Part shown: positions 8,481 through 18,206 of the stretch, in pieces | Layout: each line of letters starts with the position of its first letter | Numbering within the stretch: the stretch's first letter is position 1 | NCBI RefSeq assembly: GCF_017183135.1 | Contig: NZ_JADDXW010000017.1 | Span: 1 to 64,000 of the forward strand | Reading direction: 5' to 3' | From: Aurantimonas marina | GTDB lineage: Bacteria; Pseudomonadota; Alphaproteobacteria; Rhizobiales; Rhizobiaceae | Length of the DNA: 64,000 nucleotides | Program-made: the position numbers and the translations under genes | Notes under the pieces: model-generated | The model's input: the letters and a program-made list of their open reading frames with translations, nothing else | Told to the model about the DNA's origin: nothing | Databases searched by the model: none

Positions 8481-11344
8481 TTGGCGGTCTCGCTTTGTCC
8501 TTCGGCGCACCGCTGGTGCTGTTCGGCCTTCTGGCGCTGCCGGTGATCTGGTGGCTGCTGAAGCTGACCCCACCGCGTCCGCAGACGGAGACCTTCCCGC
8601 CGCTGCGGATTTTGCAAGAGATTTTGAAGAGCGAGGAAACGCCATCGAAGAGCCCGTGGTGGCTGACGCTGCTGCGGTTGCTGCTGGCTGCGCTGATCAT
8701 TTTCGCGCTCGCCGCGCCAACGCTGAATCCGCGCGAAAACCAGCTGTCGGGCGATGGCCTGTTGGCGCTGCTGATCGACAATGGCTGGGCGAGCGGCGGC
8801 GACTGGGACGCGCGGCGCGCGGCTGCCGAAGGCCTGATCCGCGAGGCGGGCGACGCCGGCCGGCCGATTTCGCTCGCCTTCACGGCGGAAGGCCCGAGCG
8901 ACGACGCGACGCCGGTCGAGGCGACGACGGCGCTCGAACGGTTGGCCGCTGCGGCACCGCACCCGATCCCGACCGACCGCGCGGCGGCGGCCGAGCGGAT
9001 GGCGACGGCGCTCGCCGGCAACAGCGCGGGCTCGCTGGTCTTTCTTGCCGACGGGTTGGACAGCGCGGAGACCGCTTCGGCGGCGCGGACCTTGGCGGCT
9101 CTCGCACCCAGTCAGGCGATCGTTTATGCCCCCGGCATCGACGGGCTCGTCGGGCTGACGGGGGCCGATAACTCGACCGAGGCGCTGGTCGTCAAAGCCG
9201 TGCGGCCGAGCGGCGGCGCGGAAGCGAGAACGTTCGCTTTGCGTGCCGTCGACGCGCAAGGCCGCGAGATCGGCCGCGCGCCACTGGAATTCGCCGCCGG
9301 AGACAGCGCCGCCGAAGCGCGCTTCGCGATCCCGGTGGAGTTGCGCAACGACATCGCGCGGCTGGAAGTCGACGGGGTGAGCGACGCCGGCGCCGTGCGG
9401 CTGGTCGACGACAGTTTCCGGCGACGCCGTGTGGCACTGGTGTCGGGCGAATCTGCTGACGTCGCGCAGCCGCTCTTGTCGCCGCTCTACTACATCACCC
9501 GCGCGCTGGAGCCCTTCGCCGACCTCGCACGCCCCGATAGCGCGGACCTTGCCGAGGCCATTCCGTCGCTTCTGGAGCGTCGACCCTCGGTGGTGGTTCT
9601 GGCCGACATCGGCGTCCTGCCCGAGACGGCCGAAACCGCCCTGCAAAAATTTGTCGAGGACGGCGGCTATCTGGTGCGCTTCGCCGGCCCGCGGCTGGCG
9701 GCGACCACCGGTGAAGACCCGCTGGTGCCGGTGCGGCTGCGCACCGGCGAGCGCCAGCTCGGCGGCGCCATGTCCTGGTCGGAGCCGCAAAAGATCGCGC
9801 CGCTGGCGGCCGAAAGCCCGTTCGCCGGAATCAAGGTTCCCGATGACGTCACCGTCACGCGGCAGATCCTCGCCGAACCCTCCGTCAACCTCGCCGACAA
9901 GACATGGGCGAGCCTTGTCGACGGCACGCCGCTCGTGACCGCCGAGTCACTCGGCGCCGGAACGATTGTCCTGTTTCACGTCACCGCCGAGGCAACCTGG
10001 TCGAACCTGCCGATCTCGGGCGCCTTCGTCGACATGCTGCGCCGGATCGTCACCCTGTCGCGGGCGAGCGCGAACACGACCGACGGACGCACGGCGGCCG
10101 ACAGCCTGCCGCCGTATCGCGTTCTCGACGGTCAGGGCCGTCTGGTTGGTCCGGGCGCCGATGTGCAACCGCTGCAGCTCGTCGCGGACGGACCGCAGCC
10201 GGTGACGCTGCAAAACCCGCCGGGCCTTTACGGCACCGAGGACGGCTATATCGCCCACAATCTCTTGCCGGCAGGCACTGAACTGAAACCCCTGCCGCCG
10301 CTCGATCTCGGCGCGCCTCTGCAGTCGCGCGGCTATGGCGGCGAAGACGCCGTCGATCTGACGCCCTGGCTGTTCGCCGCCGCGCTGATGTTGTTCGCGC
10401 TCGACGCGTTGGCGCTGTTGTGGCTGAACGGAGCTTTCTCGCGGATCGGGACGGCTTTCGCCAACCGCCGCTCGACCGCGCTGCCGGTGATCGCCCTGCT
10501 GGCGGCCGTGGCGCTCGCCGCGTCCGCCACCCCCGGCTTGGCGCAGGTGGCGGAGACTGCGGTGGCGACGAATGCCCCGGACTTCACCTTCGACGTCGAA
10601 AAGGCGATCGAAGCCACCGAAACCACCCATCTCGCCTATGTGGAGACCGGCGATCCGGCGACCGACGGCATTTCCCGCGCCGGTCTCTCGGGCCTGACGC
10701 AATACATCGCCGCCAAGACCGCGCTGGAGCCCGGCGAACCGATCGGAATCGACATCGCCGCCGACGAATTGGCGTTCTATCCGATCATCTACTGGCCGAT
10801 CGATCCCGCCGCGCCGATGCCGGACCAGGCCGCCGTGAGCCGCATCGATGCCTATATGAAACAGGGCGGGACCGTGCTGTTCGACGTCGCCGACGACACG
10901 CTGGCGGGCCTGTCCGGCGGCGGCGTGTCGGCCGGCCAGCGACGGCTGCGCGACATCCTCGCCGATCTCGACATCCCGCCGCTGGAGCCGGTGCCCTCGG
11001 ACCACGTGCTGACCAAGGCATTCTACATCATGAGCGACTTTCCCGGCCGGCACACCGGGTCCGAGCTGTGGGTGGAATCGCTGGTGCGCGACGCGGACGG
11101 GGCCTCGCGGCCGGCGCGCGGCGGTGACGGCGTGTCCTCGATCATGATCACCGCCAACGATCTCGCCAGCGCTTGGGCGGTCGACGAACAGGGCCTGTTC
11201 CTGTTTCCGACGGATTCGTCCGACCCCTCGCAGCGTGAATATGCCTACCGGGCGGGGGTCAACATCGTGATGTATGTGCTCACCGGCAACTACAAGGCCG
11301 ATCAGGTGCATGTGCCGGCGCTGCTGGAAAGGCTCGGCCAATGA
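8477..11344 (+). CDS. BatA-like membrane protein fused to a DUF4159 domain
   Basis: A 955-residue protein. The N-terminus is BatA-like with two membrane helices (residues about 8-25 and 65-85), then a VWA-like region whose metal-binding motif is degenerate (IDNGWAS instead of DxSxS). A membrane helix follows near 630-655. A second hydrophobic stretch near 670-690 ends ASATPGLAQ, like a signal peptide cleavage site. The remaining 265 residues form DUF4159 (FYPIIYWPIDP, SRIDAYMKQGGTVLFDVAD). The start is the ATGA overlap with the DUF58 gene. It is the third gene of the MoxR operon and its stop overlaps the fourth by four bases. Confidence 0.85.
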   Translation: MIGGLALSFGAPLVLFGLLALPVIWWLLKLTPPRPQTETFPPLRILQEILKSEETPSKSPWWLTLLRLLLAALIIFALAAPTLNPRENQLSGDGLLALLIDNGWASGGDWDARRAAAEGLIREAGDAGRPISLAFTAEGPSDDATPVEATTALERLAAAAPHPIPTDRAAAAERMATALAGNSAGSLVFLADGLDSAETASAARTLAALAPSQAIVYAPGIDGLVGLTGADNSTEALVVKAVRPSGGAEARTFALRAVDAQGREIGRAPLEFAAGDSAAEARFAIPVELRNDIARLEVDGVSDAGAVRLVDDSFRRRRVALVSGESADVAQPLLSPLYYITRALEPFADLARPDSADLAEAIPSLLERRPSVVVLADIGVLPETAETALQKFVEDGGYLVRFAGPRLAATTGEDPLVPVRLRTGERQLGGAMSWSEPQKIAPLAAESPFAGIKVPDDVTVTRQILAEPSVNLADKTWASLVDGTPLVTAESLGAGTIVLFHVTAEATWSNLPISGAFVDMLRRIVTLSRASANTTDGRTAADSLPPYRVLDGQGRLVGPGADVQPLQLVADGPQPVTLQNPPGLYGTEDGYIAHNLLPAGTELKPLPPLDLGAPLQSRGYGGEDAVDLTPWLFAAALMLFALDALALLWLNGAFSRIGTAFANRRSTALPVIALLAAVALAASATPGLAQVAETAVATNAPDFTFDVEKAIEATETTHLAYVETGDPATDGISRAGLSGLTQYIAAKTALEPGEPIGIDIAADELAFYPIIYWPIDPAAPMPDQAAVSRIDAYMKQGGTVLFDVADDTLAGLSGGGVSAGQRRLRDILADLDIPPLEPVPSDHVLTKAFYIMSDFPGRHTGSELWVESLVRDADGASRPARGGDGVSSIMITANDLASAWAVDEQGLFLFPTDSSDPSQREYAYRAGVNIVMYVLTGNYKADQVHVPALLERLGQ

Positions 11345-13422
11345 GCTGGTCGATCGACTTCGCGCCCTTCTTCTCCTGGACGGTGATCGCCATCCTGGCG
11401 GTGCCAGCGGTCTTGCTGGCGCTGGCGCTGATCTTTGCCCGGATGCGCGGCGCGGTCATCCGCATCCTGGCCATCGCCGCACTGTTGCTGGCGTTGCTCA
11501 ACCCTGTCGTCCTGCGCGAACAGCGCGATCCGTTGAAGAGCGTCGTCGCGCTCGTCCTCGACCGCAGCCAGAGCCAGACCATCGGCGAGCGCACCGCCCA
11601 GACCGACGCCGCCGAGGCTGCGCTGAAGGAGAGTCTCGCCCGCTATCCGGAGTTCGAGGTCCGCACGGTGGAAGCGCGGTCCGGCAACGCGCCGTCCAGT
11701 GACGCGACCACCGCGCTGTTCGGCGCGCTCGCCGGCGCGCTCAAGGACGTCGCGCCGGCGCGGGTGGCCGGCGCGATCATGGTCACCGACGGCCAGATCC
11801 ACGACATTCCCACTGACGCGCAGGCGCTCGGCTTCGACGCACCGGTCCACGGCCTCGTCACCGGCCGGCCGGACGGGTTCGACCGCCGCATCGAGGTGAC
11901 GACCAGCCCGCGCTTCGGTCTCGTCGACGAGGACCAGCGCCTGCGCTACCGGGTCATCGAGGAAGGCCCGAAAGCCTCGGACGCGCCGGTCGAGGTGCAG
12001 ATCTTCCTCAATGGCGACCTGATCGCCCGCGAGCAGGCCCGCCCCGGCAGCGAGGCCGAATTCGCCTTCCAGCTGCCTCGGTCCGGCAAGAACATCCTTG
12101 AACTCTCCGCCGCGCGCGATCCGGGCGAAATCACGCCGGTCAACAATCGGGCGATCGCGGTCGTCGACGGCATCCGCGAGAATTTGCGGGTGTTGCTGGT
12201 TTCCGGCGAGCCGCATGCGGGCGAGCGCACCTGGCGCAATTTGTTGAAGTCGGATGCAGCCGTCGATCTCGTGCATTTCACCATCCTGCGCCCACCCGAG
12301 AAGCAGGACGGCACGCCGATCGACCAGCTGTCACTGATCGCCTTCCCGACCCGCGAGCTGTTCGTGGAAAAGATCGACGATTTCGACCTGATCATCTTCG
12401 ACCGCTATCAGGAGCGCGGCGTGCTACCGGCGCTGTATTTCGACTACATCGCCCAATATGTCGAAAACGGCGGGGCGATGCTGATCGCCGCCGGGCCGGA
12501 ATATGCCGGCAATGAAAGCGTCGCGACCACGCCGCTGCAGGCGGTGCTGCCGGCGATGCCGACCGGCGGCATCGAAAAGCGGGCATTCTATCCGCAAATC
12601 TCCGACCTCGGCCGCAAGCATCCGGTCACCCGGAACCTGCCTGGCTCGAACAGCGAACCGCCGGACTGGAGCCCCTGGTTCCGCTCGATCGACGTCGGCG
12701 AGCCCGAGGGCGAGACGGTGATGAACGGGCCGGACGGCAAGCCGCTCCTCGTCCTCAACCGGGTCGAGGAAGGCCGCATCGCGCTGCTTCTGTCCGATCA
12801 CGAGTGGCTGTGGTCGCGCGGCTTCGAGGGTGGCGGCCCGCATGTGGCGCTGTTCCGGCGCCTTGCCCACTGGCTGATGAAGGAGCCGGAGCTGGAGGAA
12901 GAGGCGCTGGACGCCGAGGCACGCGGCTCCGATCTTCTCGTCACCCGCCAGACGATCGGCGAGACGCCCGGACCCGCGACCGTTTTGACGCCGTCCGGCG
13001 AGGCGGTCAGCGTGCCGATGGTCGAAGCCGGCGCCGGCCGCTACGAGGGCGTCCTGGAGACCGACGAATTGGGGCTGTTCCAGGCGGCGAATGGCGACCT
13101 TCGCGCTCTGGCCAATGTCGGGCCGGTCAATCCGCGCGAGTATCGCGAGGCGATCTCGACGACGGACAAGCTGGAGCCGATTACCGACGCGACGCGCGGC
13201 AGCGTTCGCCGGCTGGCCGGAGCGTCCGGCGACATCGACGTGCCGCGCATCGTGCCGGTCAGCGGACGGGCGAGCGCCGACGGCCGTGACTGGATCGGGC
13301 TGCGGAAGACCGAGGAGACGGTGCTGCGCGGCGTCGACCGCACGCCGCTCTTCGCCGGCTTCCTCGGCTTGGCGGTGCTGCTCCTGGCGCTGTCGGCGAC
13401 CTGGTATCGCGAGGGGCGGTAG
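11341..13422 (+). CDS. VWA-like membrane protein of the MoxR operon
   Basis: A 693-residue membrane protein. Two N-terminal helices (about 10-30 and 38-55) are followed by VVALVLDRSQSQ, an intact MIDAS-type DxSxS metal site at residues 74-78. A glutamine-amidotransferase-like Rossmann region follows (LRVLLVSGEPHAGERTW, GAMLIAAGPEYAG), and a C-terminal helix precedes the tail WYREGR. It overlaps the DUF4159 gene by four bases. The intact MIDAS here and the degenerate one in the upstream protein suggest that this is the metal-loaded partner of the MoxR machine; that is inference. Confidence 0.82.
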   Translation: MSWSIDFAPFFSWTVIAILAVPAVLLALALIFARMRGAVIRILAIAALLLALLNPVVLREQRDPLKSVVALVLDRSQSQTIGERTAQTDAAEAALKESLARYPEFEVRTVEARSGNAPSSDATTALFGALAGALKDVAPARVAGAIMVTDGQIHDIPTDAQALGFDAPVHGLVTGRPDGFDRRIEVTTSPRFGLVDEDQRLRYRVIEEGPKASDAPVEVQIFLNGDLIAREQARPGSEAEFAFQLPRSGKNILELSAARDPGEITPVNNRAIAVVDGIRENLRVLLVSGEPHAGERTWRNLLKSDAAVDLVHFTILRPPEKQDGTPIDQLSLIAFPTRELFVEKIDDFDLIIFDRYQERGVLPALYFDYIAQYVENGGAMLIAAGPEYAGNESVATTPLQAVLPAMPTGGIEKRAFYPQISDLGRKHPVTRNLPGSNSEPPDWSPWFRSIDVGEPEGETVMNGPDGKPLLVLNRVEEGRIALLLSDHEWLWSRGFEGGGPHVALFRRLAHWLMKEPELEEEALDAEARGSDLLVTRQTIGETPGPATVLTPSGEAVSVPMVEAGAGRYEGVLETDELGLFQAANGDLRALANVGPVNPREYREAISTTDKLEPITDATRGSVRRLAGASGDIDVPRIVPVSGRASADGRDWIGLRKTEETVLRGVDRTPLFAGFLGLAVLLLALSATWYREGR

Positions 13423-13632
13423 CGGCCATCTACGGCCTTTGAGACATCGACCGAGACGGTACCGGTCAGCCGGATGTGCGGCTCTTGCTTTTCCTGAGTT
13501 TCGCGCGGAAACTTACCCTGCGGCAGGACGCCGCGAACTGCTCCCGTGGCGTATGCAGCCGCGCGACGGCAAGGGTCAGCAGTCCCAACCACCTCGACTT
13601 GTTCCGTCGGCAAGCCTTGTTGTGAGAAGGCG

Positions 13633-14043
13633 ATGAGAACGCTTCTGATCGCCGCCGGCCTGTTGGCGGCATCTTCCCTTTCCGCTTACGCTCAGGATGC
13701 CCGTGACAGGCTTCCGGGAACCGATATCCTGCCGAAGGGCACGATCCAGGTATCACCTGTGATCCCAGGCATGGGCGAGCACTGGGCCAATCCGGGCGAC
13801 CTTCCGCTCGGTCCCATCTACTGCGTTCACGAGGGCAATGTCGTCTGCCTCGAGTTCATGATGTCGCAGGAGGAGTTCAACTCCGGCAAGTCCTGGACCG
13901 ACCTTGCCGGCGTCGAGGGACTGCCCCCGGTGGATCACGTCAATATCGATTTCGAAGCCAACGGCCATGAGGGCTTCGAGGTACCGCATTACGACGTGCA
14001 TCTCTACTTCATCGACCCGGCGGCGCAGAAGGCGATCAAATAG
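13633..14043 (+). CDS. Exported protein, TTHB210/DUF5602-like
   Basis: A 136-residue secreted or periplasmic protein. The ATG at 13633 opens a clean signal peptide ending SLSAYAQ. The mature part contains PVIPGMGEHWANPGDLPLGPIYCVHEG and a closing EVPHYDVHLYF, the paired histidine motifs seen in DUF5602 (TTHB210-like) proteins. The ligand is unknown. It stands alone, with about 210 bases upstream in which I see no gene. Confidence 0.65.
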   Translation: MRTLLIAAGLLAASSLSAYAQDARDRLPGTDILPKGTIQVSPVIPGMGEHWANPGDLPLGPIYCVHEGNVVCLEFMMSQEEFNSGKSWTDLAGVEGLPPVDHVNIDFEANGHEGFEVPHYDVHLYFIDPAAQKAIK

Positions 14044-14109
14044 GTCAGTGGCTCGGGCCGGCGGTTCGGAATGCTTATTGCGCTTCGGACCGCCGCAGTC
14101 GCGCTACGA

Positions 14110-14616
14110 TCAACTCCGCCGCGCGCCCACCCGCCCGCTCACTTCCGCCAACGCTCCTTCCTCCAGCTCCAGTCCGAGCAGACGCGCCGGATCGACCGGG
14201 CCCGGCATAAACACGGAGCCGCGCTGAAGCGGACGATAGCCGAGCGGCGCGTAATAGGGCGGATCGCCGACCAGGATGATCGACCCCTCGCCCTTTTCCC
14301 GCGCTGCCTCGGCGGCGAGGCGCATCAGCGCCCTGCCCGCGCCCTTGTTCTTGAAGGTGGGTCTGACGGCGAGCGGTCCCAGCATCAGCGACGGAGTCGC
14401 CCCAATCGCGATCGGCGTCAGCCGGACCGATCCGATGATCTCTTCTTCAAAGAGGGCGACAAACGAGAGCGCCCGGTCGTGCGGTGCCATCTCGCGGACG
14501 CGCTCGGCGGCACGCGCGAAGCGACCGGGCCCGAACGCCTCGTCGGCGATCGCGTCGATGGTCGGGTCGTGGTCGGGGTGCTCCGGCAGATACTGGACAT
14601 CGGAGAGGTGAAACAT
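14110..14616 (-). CDS. GNAT-family N-acetyltransferase
   Basis: A 168-residue acetyltransferase of the GNAT superfamily. The acetyl-CoA pyrophosphate loop is visible as LAVRPTFKNKGAGRALM and is followed by the typical GSIILVGDPPYYAPLGY strand-loop. The start region is FxPGRFARAAERVRE-like, common in rhizobial GNAT proteins. No clear ribosome site precedes the ATG at 14616, so the exact start is uncertain. The substrate is not predictable. It is convergent with the exported protein upstream. Confidence 0.85.
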   Translation of the reverse strand: MFHLSDVQYLPEHPDHDPTIDAIADEAFGPGRFARAAERVREMAPHDRALSFVALFEEEIIGSVRLTPIAIGATPSLMLGPLAVRPTFKNKGAGRALMRLAAEAAREKGEGSIILVGDPPYYAPLGYRPLQRGSVFMPGPVDPARLLGLELEEGALAEVSGRVGARRS

Positions 14617-14812
14617 CGAAAGAGAACCAATTCGGGCGGACGATGGCGCCGCACGCAAGGCTCCCAATACGGTTGGGGAAATCCGGCGGACGACGGCGGT
14701 CAATGCGCTGGGGCGCGGACCTTTACTCGTCGTCGGCGAAGGATCATCGGCTTCACTCCTGGAGCGCCGTGCGGTCATTCGGACGCACAAGGGACGCTCT
14801 ACCGCTTCGACT

Positions 14813-14861
14813 GAGCATCGGAATGATCCAAAACCGGATGCCCCGTTTTGGTCCGATGCTC
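14813..14861. repeat. Short intergenic palindrome with GAGCATCGG ends
   Basis: An inverted repeat with 10-bp outer arms (GAGCATCGGA/TCCGATGCTC) and inner arms AAAAC/GTTTT, lying in the gap between the divergent acetyltransferase and hydroquinone reductase genes. The outer arm matches the ends of the larger element at 34117-34391, so it belongs to a dispersed palindromic family. The rest of this gap of about 385 bases shows no gene. Confidence 0.75.
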
Positions 14862-15001
14862 CAGGAAGCGACGGTCGCATTAGCATTGCCCGCGACCGAG
14901 GTCCAGCGATGCGTCCCGTCTCCATTGACGCCGCGTCGCACTCGGCGAGCCGGATCCTTGCACTACCTTGGAGCGACGGCAAACGGGAAAGGGTGAAGGG
15001 A

Positions 15002-15994
15002 ATGGGACTTCTGGTCGACGGACAGTGGCAGGACAAATGGTACGATACGGAATCGACCGGAGGCCGTTTCAAACGAACCACCACAACCTACCGGAACTGG
15101 ATCACCGCCGATGGTTCGCCGGGACCGGACGGCCGGACAGCGTTCAAGGCCGAGACGGGCCGCTACCATCTCTACGTCTCTCTCGCCTGCCCCTGGGCGC
15201 ACCGCACGCTGATCGCCCGCAAGCTGAAGCAGCTGGAAGACGTCATCTCGCTGTCGGTGGTCGACTATCACATGGGCGAAGAGGGCTGGGTCTTCTCGGA
15301 GCGGCGCGGCGCCATCCCGGACATGGTGCTCGGCAAGCAGCGACTCTACGAGGTCTATCGCCAAGCCGATCCGGATTACTCCGGCCGCGTCACCGTGCCG
15401 GTCCTCTGGGACAAGCAGACCGGAACGATCGTCAATAACGAGTCCGCCGAGATCATCCGCATTCTCAACCGCGCCTTCGACGCCTGGGGCGATTCCGGCG
15501 TCGATCTCTCGCCCGAAGCGTTGCTCGGCGAAATCGACGCGATCAACGCCACCGTCTACGACGCCATCAACAACGGCGTCTACAAATGCGGCTTCGCGAC
15601 GACACAGGAGGCCTATGAACCGCCGTTCCATGCGCTGTTCGACACGCTCGATGAGCTCGAGGCGCGGCTATCCAAACAGCGCTATCTGGTCGACAGCGCT
15701 ACGCCGACCGAGGCCGACTGGCGGCTGTTCACCACGCTGGTCCGCTTCGATGCCGTCTATCACGGGCATTTCAAGTGCAACCAGCGGCGGATCGCCGACT
15801 ATCCGAACCTCTTCGGCCATATGCTGGAACTCTACCAGACGCCGGGGATTGCCGAGACCATCGATTTCGGCCACATCAAGGGGCATTATTATGCCAGCCA
15901 CAAGACGATCAATCCGACGGGGATCGTCCCCCTCGGGCCGGACCAGGATCTGACGGTTCCGCACGGCCGCGAGCGGCTGCTACCTCACCAGTGA
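15002..15994 (+). CDS. Glutathionyl-hydroquinone reductase (Xi-class GST)
   Basis: A 330-residue Xi-class glutathione transferase (YqjG/ECM4 type), which reduces glutathionyl-hydroquinones to free hydroquinones. The catalytic cysteine is in SLACPWAHRTLIARKL near residue 63. The helical C-terminal domain carries the family features FTTLVRFDAVYHGHFKCNQRRI and DFGHIKGHYYASHKTINPTGI. I start at ATG 15002, where AAGGG precedes at good distance. Its last ten bases overlap the convergent NUDIX gene. Confidence 0.93.
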   Translation: MGLLVDGQWQDKWYDTESTGGRFKRTTTTYRNWITADGSPGPDGRTAFKAETGRYHLYVSLACPWAHRTLIARKLKQLEDVISLSVVDYHMGEEGWVFSERRGAIPDMVLGKQRLYEVYRQADPDYSGRVTVPVLWDKQTGTIVNNESAEIIRILNRAFDAWGDSGVDLSPEALLGEIDAINATVYDAINNGVYKCGFATTQEAYEPPFHALFDTLDELEARLSKQRYLVDSATPTEADWRLFTTLVRFDAVYHGHFKCNQRRIADYPNLFGHMLELYQTPGIAETIDFGHIKGHYYASHKTINPTGIVPLGPDQDLTVPHGRERLLPHQ

Positions 15995-16446
15995 AGATCG
16001 ATCGGGCGTTCGCCGCGCAGATCGGCGAGCCGTCGGCGCGTCGCGTCGGTCGCGCCGTCCGGCAATTCGTCGAGCCTGAAAAACCCGGTCTCGGCGATTT
16101 CGGCATTCGGCCGCATCGGCGTCGTCTGGCGACAGGTGCCGCAACGGTAAAACAGCACATGATCGCGGTTGGACGCGTTGCGGTTGAAATAGACCGCGAC
16201 GAGTTGGGGCGGATCGACGAGTTCGAGATTGCCTTCCTCGAGGAACTCGCGCTTGAGGGCATCGGCGGCGGCCTCGCCGGGATCGACGCCGCCGCCTGGC
16301 ATATGCCAGCCCGAAACATAGGTGTGGCGGACGAGGAAGATGCGCCCCGCCTCGTCGAACGCGGCGCCGCGCACGCCCAGTGTCAACGGCCGGGCGACGA
16401 GATGCGCACCGTGCAGCGCCCTGAGAAGAAATTTCTCTAAGAACAT
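15985..16446 (-). CDS. NUDIX hydrolase
   Basis: A 153-residue NUDIX protein. The box is complete: GGVDPGE, then seven residues, then KREFLEEGNL. It begins MFLEKFLLRALHGAHLVARPLTLGVRG, and an HTYVSGWHMPGGG strand precedes the box. The substrate is unknown. The start at 16446 lies 50 bases from the divergent metallophosphoesterase start, and its 3' end overlaps the hydroquinone reductase gene. Confidence 0.87.
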   Translation of the reverse strand: MFLEKFLLRALHGAHLVARPLTLGVRGAAFDEAGRIFLVRHTYVSGWHMPGGGVDPGEAAADALKREFLEEGNLELVDPPQLVAVYFNRNASNRDHVLFYRCGTCRQTTPMRPNAEIAETGFFRLDELPDGATDATRRRLADLRGERPIDLHW

Positions 16447-16495
16447 GGTCCCTCGAAAGAACACGGCCCTACCAAACGCCGCTGTGTCGCCTAAG

Positions 16496-17455
16496 ATGAA
16501 GCAGATGTTCCGACTTGCCCATCTCTCCGACGTGCATCTGGGTCCGCTCCCGGAACTGTCCATTCGCGAACTCGCCTCCAAGCGGGTGACCGGCTACGTC
16601 AACTGGCACCGCAACCGCCGCCGCGCGATGTTCGGCGATACCTTGGTCAACCTCATCCAGGACATGAAGGACGAAGCGCCCGACCATGTCGCCGTGACGG
16701 GTGATCTCGTCAATCTGGCGACCAAGACGGAGACCTTGGCGGCCCGGCTGTGGTTGGAGGAACTCGGCGCGCCATACGACGTCTCGGTGGTTCCCGGCAA
16801 TCACGACGCCTACGTTCCGGGGGCGTTGAAGCGTTCGTATCGCGAGTGGTACGAATATATGATCGGCGACAACCCGCTGAATGCCATCGGCAATTCCTTT
16901 CCCTATCTGCGGGTCAGAGGCAAGGTGGCGATCTTCGGCGTCTCCAGCGCCGAGGCGACCGCGCCATTCTTCGCCACCGGCACCTTTCGCCGGGGTCAGG
17001 CGCTGGCCCTCGCCCGCCTGCTCGAAAGCTGCCGGGCGACCGGACACTTCCGGGTCGTGATGATCCATCATCCACCCATTTCCGGCTCGACGTCCTGGCA
17101 CAAACGCCTGATCGGCAAGCAGTTCTTCTCCAAGGTGATCCGCGATGTCGGGGCCGAGCTGGTGCTGCACGGCCATACCCATCTCGACACGCTGCATTGG
17201 CTGCGCGGGCCGGAATTTAAGGTGCCGGTGGTCGGCGTTCCCTCCGCGAGTCAGGCGCCCGGCGGCGACAAACCCGCCGCCCGCTACAATCTGTTCGAAA
17301 TCAGTGGCGAGCCGGGCGCGTGGTCGCTCATCCAGCGCGAGCGCGGCGCACGCTCACACGGGGACGGCCTCGGCTGGATCCGGGAGCGCAAACTCCTGGC
17401 GGAAGGGCACGCGATCGACGCCAGGCCGCGCGAGGATGCCAAGCCGGCAGCATAG
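16496..17455 (+). CDS. Calcineurin-like metallophosphoesterase
   Basis: A 319-residue phosphoesterase with the full metallophosphoesterase set: LAHLSDVHLGP (DxH), VAVTGDLVN (GDxV), VVPGNHDAY (GNHD), VVMIHHPP, and LVLHGHTH (GHxH). This family cleaves phosphomono- or diesters with a two-metal centre; the substrate cannot be told. The start may be 16496 or the ATG three codons later (16505). Neither has a strong ribosome site. Confidence 0.88.
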   Translation: MKQMFRLAHLSDVHLGPLPELSIRELASKRVTGYVNWHRNRRRAMFGDTLVNLIQDMKDEAPDHVAVTGDLVNLATKTETLAARLWLEELGAPYDVSVVPGNHDAYVPGALKRSYREWYEYMIGDNPLNAIGNSFPYLRVRGKVAIFGVSSAEATAPFFATGTFRRGQALALARLLESCRATGHFRVVMIHHPPISGSTSWHKRLIGKQFFSKVIRDVGAELVLHGHTHLDTLHWLRGPEFKVPVVGVPSASQAPGGDKPAARYNLFEISGEPGAWSLIQRERGARSHGDGLGWIRERKLLAEGHAIDARPREDAKPAA

Positions 17456-17495
17456 CCCCGTCGTGCGGTCGCGGCGAAGCCGGCCTTAACGGAAT

Positions 17496-18113
17496 TCAGC
17501 CGATCGACATGCCCTGATAGGAGGCGATTGCCAGAAGCAGTGCCGCCCCGATGACGATGCCGATCGTCATCCAGGTGGCGGCGATGACGAAATCGGCGCC
17601 GCGCGCGCGCTTGTCCGGCTGACGAAGCGGCGCGTCCTCGCCGTGGCGAACCTGCCGGCTGGCATTCTCCGAGACACGCTCGTTCAGCCCGTCACTCAAA
17701 GCGAAGGCCTTGTCGCGCTCGACGATGCGCTCGGCGACATATTCGGTGACGTGCTCGGCCATGACCCTGGTGTCGGCCGATTCGACCAGAGTCACGCGCC
17801 CGAGCCGCGTTTCACGGACGAGGCGATAGGTTCGGCGGTCGCGCGCCATGATGACATTGGCCGTCCCGTCGATCCAAAGCCGCGGATGCATGCCACCCGA
17901 GATGGTGAAATCGAACAGCTCGTCGCCAGGGGGTAACTCGTCGATCAATGGTTGGAGTTCTTCTGCCAGGATCTCCAGCCGAGCCCTGTCCGCCTCGCGG
18001 ATGTCGACGACGACGTCGGCGCGTTGCGCGGCGGCGATCTTCGCGTGCCGCACGGCATCGGCCAGACGCTTCGTTCCCATCAGGGACGCCACGTTATCCT
18101 TGCCTTCGCCCAT
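17496..18113 (-). CDS. Hypothetical protein with C-terminal membrane anchor
   Basis: A 205-residue protein with a charged cytoplasmic body and a single C-terminal helix (ATWMTIGIVIGAALLLAIASY), so probably tail-anchored. The central part (DELFDFTISGGMHPRLWIDGTANVIMARDRRTYRLV) looks like a compact conserved fold common in rhizobia, but I do not recognise a named family. I start at ATG 18113, where GAGG lies nine bases upstream. Confidence 0.6.
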   Translation of the reverse strand: MGEGKDNVASLMGTKRLADAVRHAKIAAAQRADVVVDIREADRARLEILAEELQPLIDELPPGDELFDFTISGGMHPRLWIDGTANVIMARDRRTYRLVRETRLGRVTLVESADTRVMAEHVTEYVAERIVERDKAFALSDGLNERVSENASRQVRHGEDAPLRQPDKRARGADFVIAATWMTIGIVIGAALLLAIASYQGMSIG

Positions 18114-18206
18114 CAGACATTGCCTCGAATCCAATTCGTTAACGAGGTCTTAACATACGGGGCAATTCGGTTGGAAGGAACCGGCGGATACACCAACCCG
18201 CGTTTC

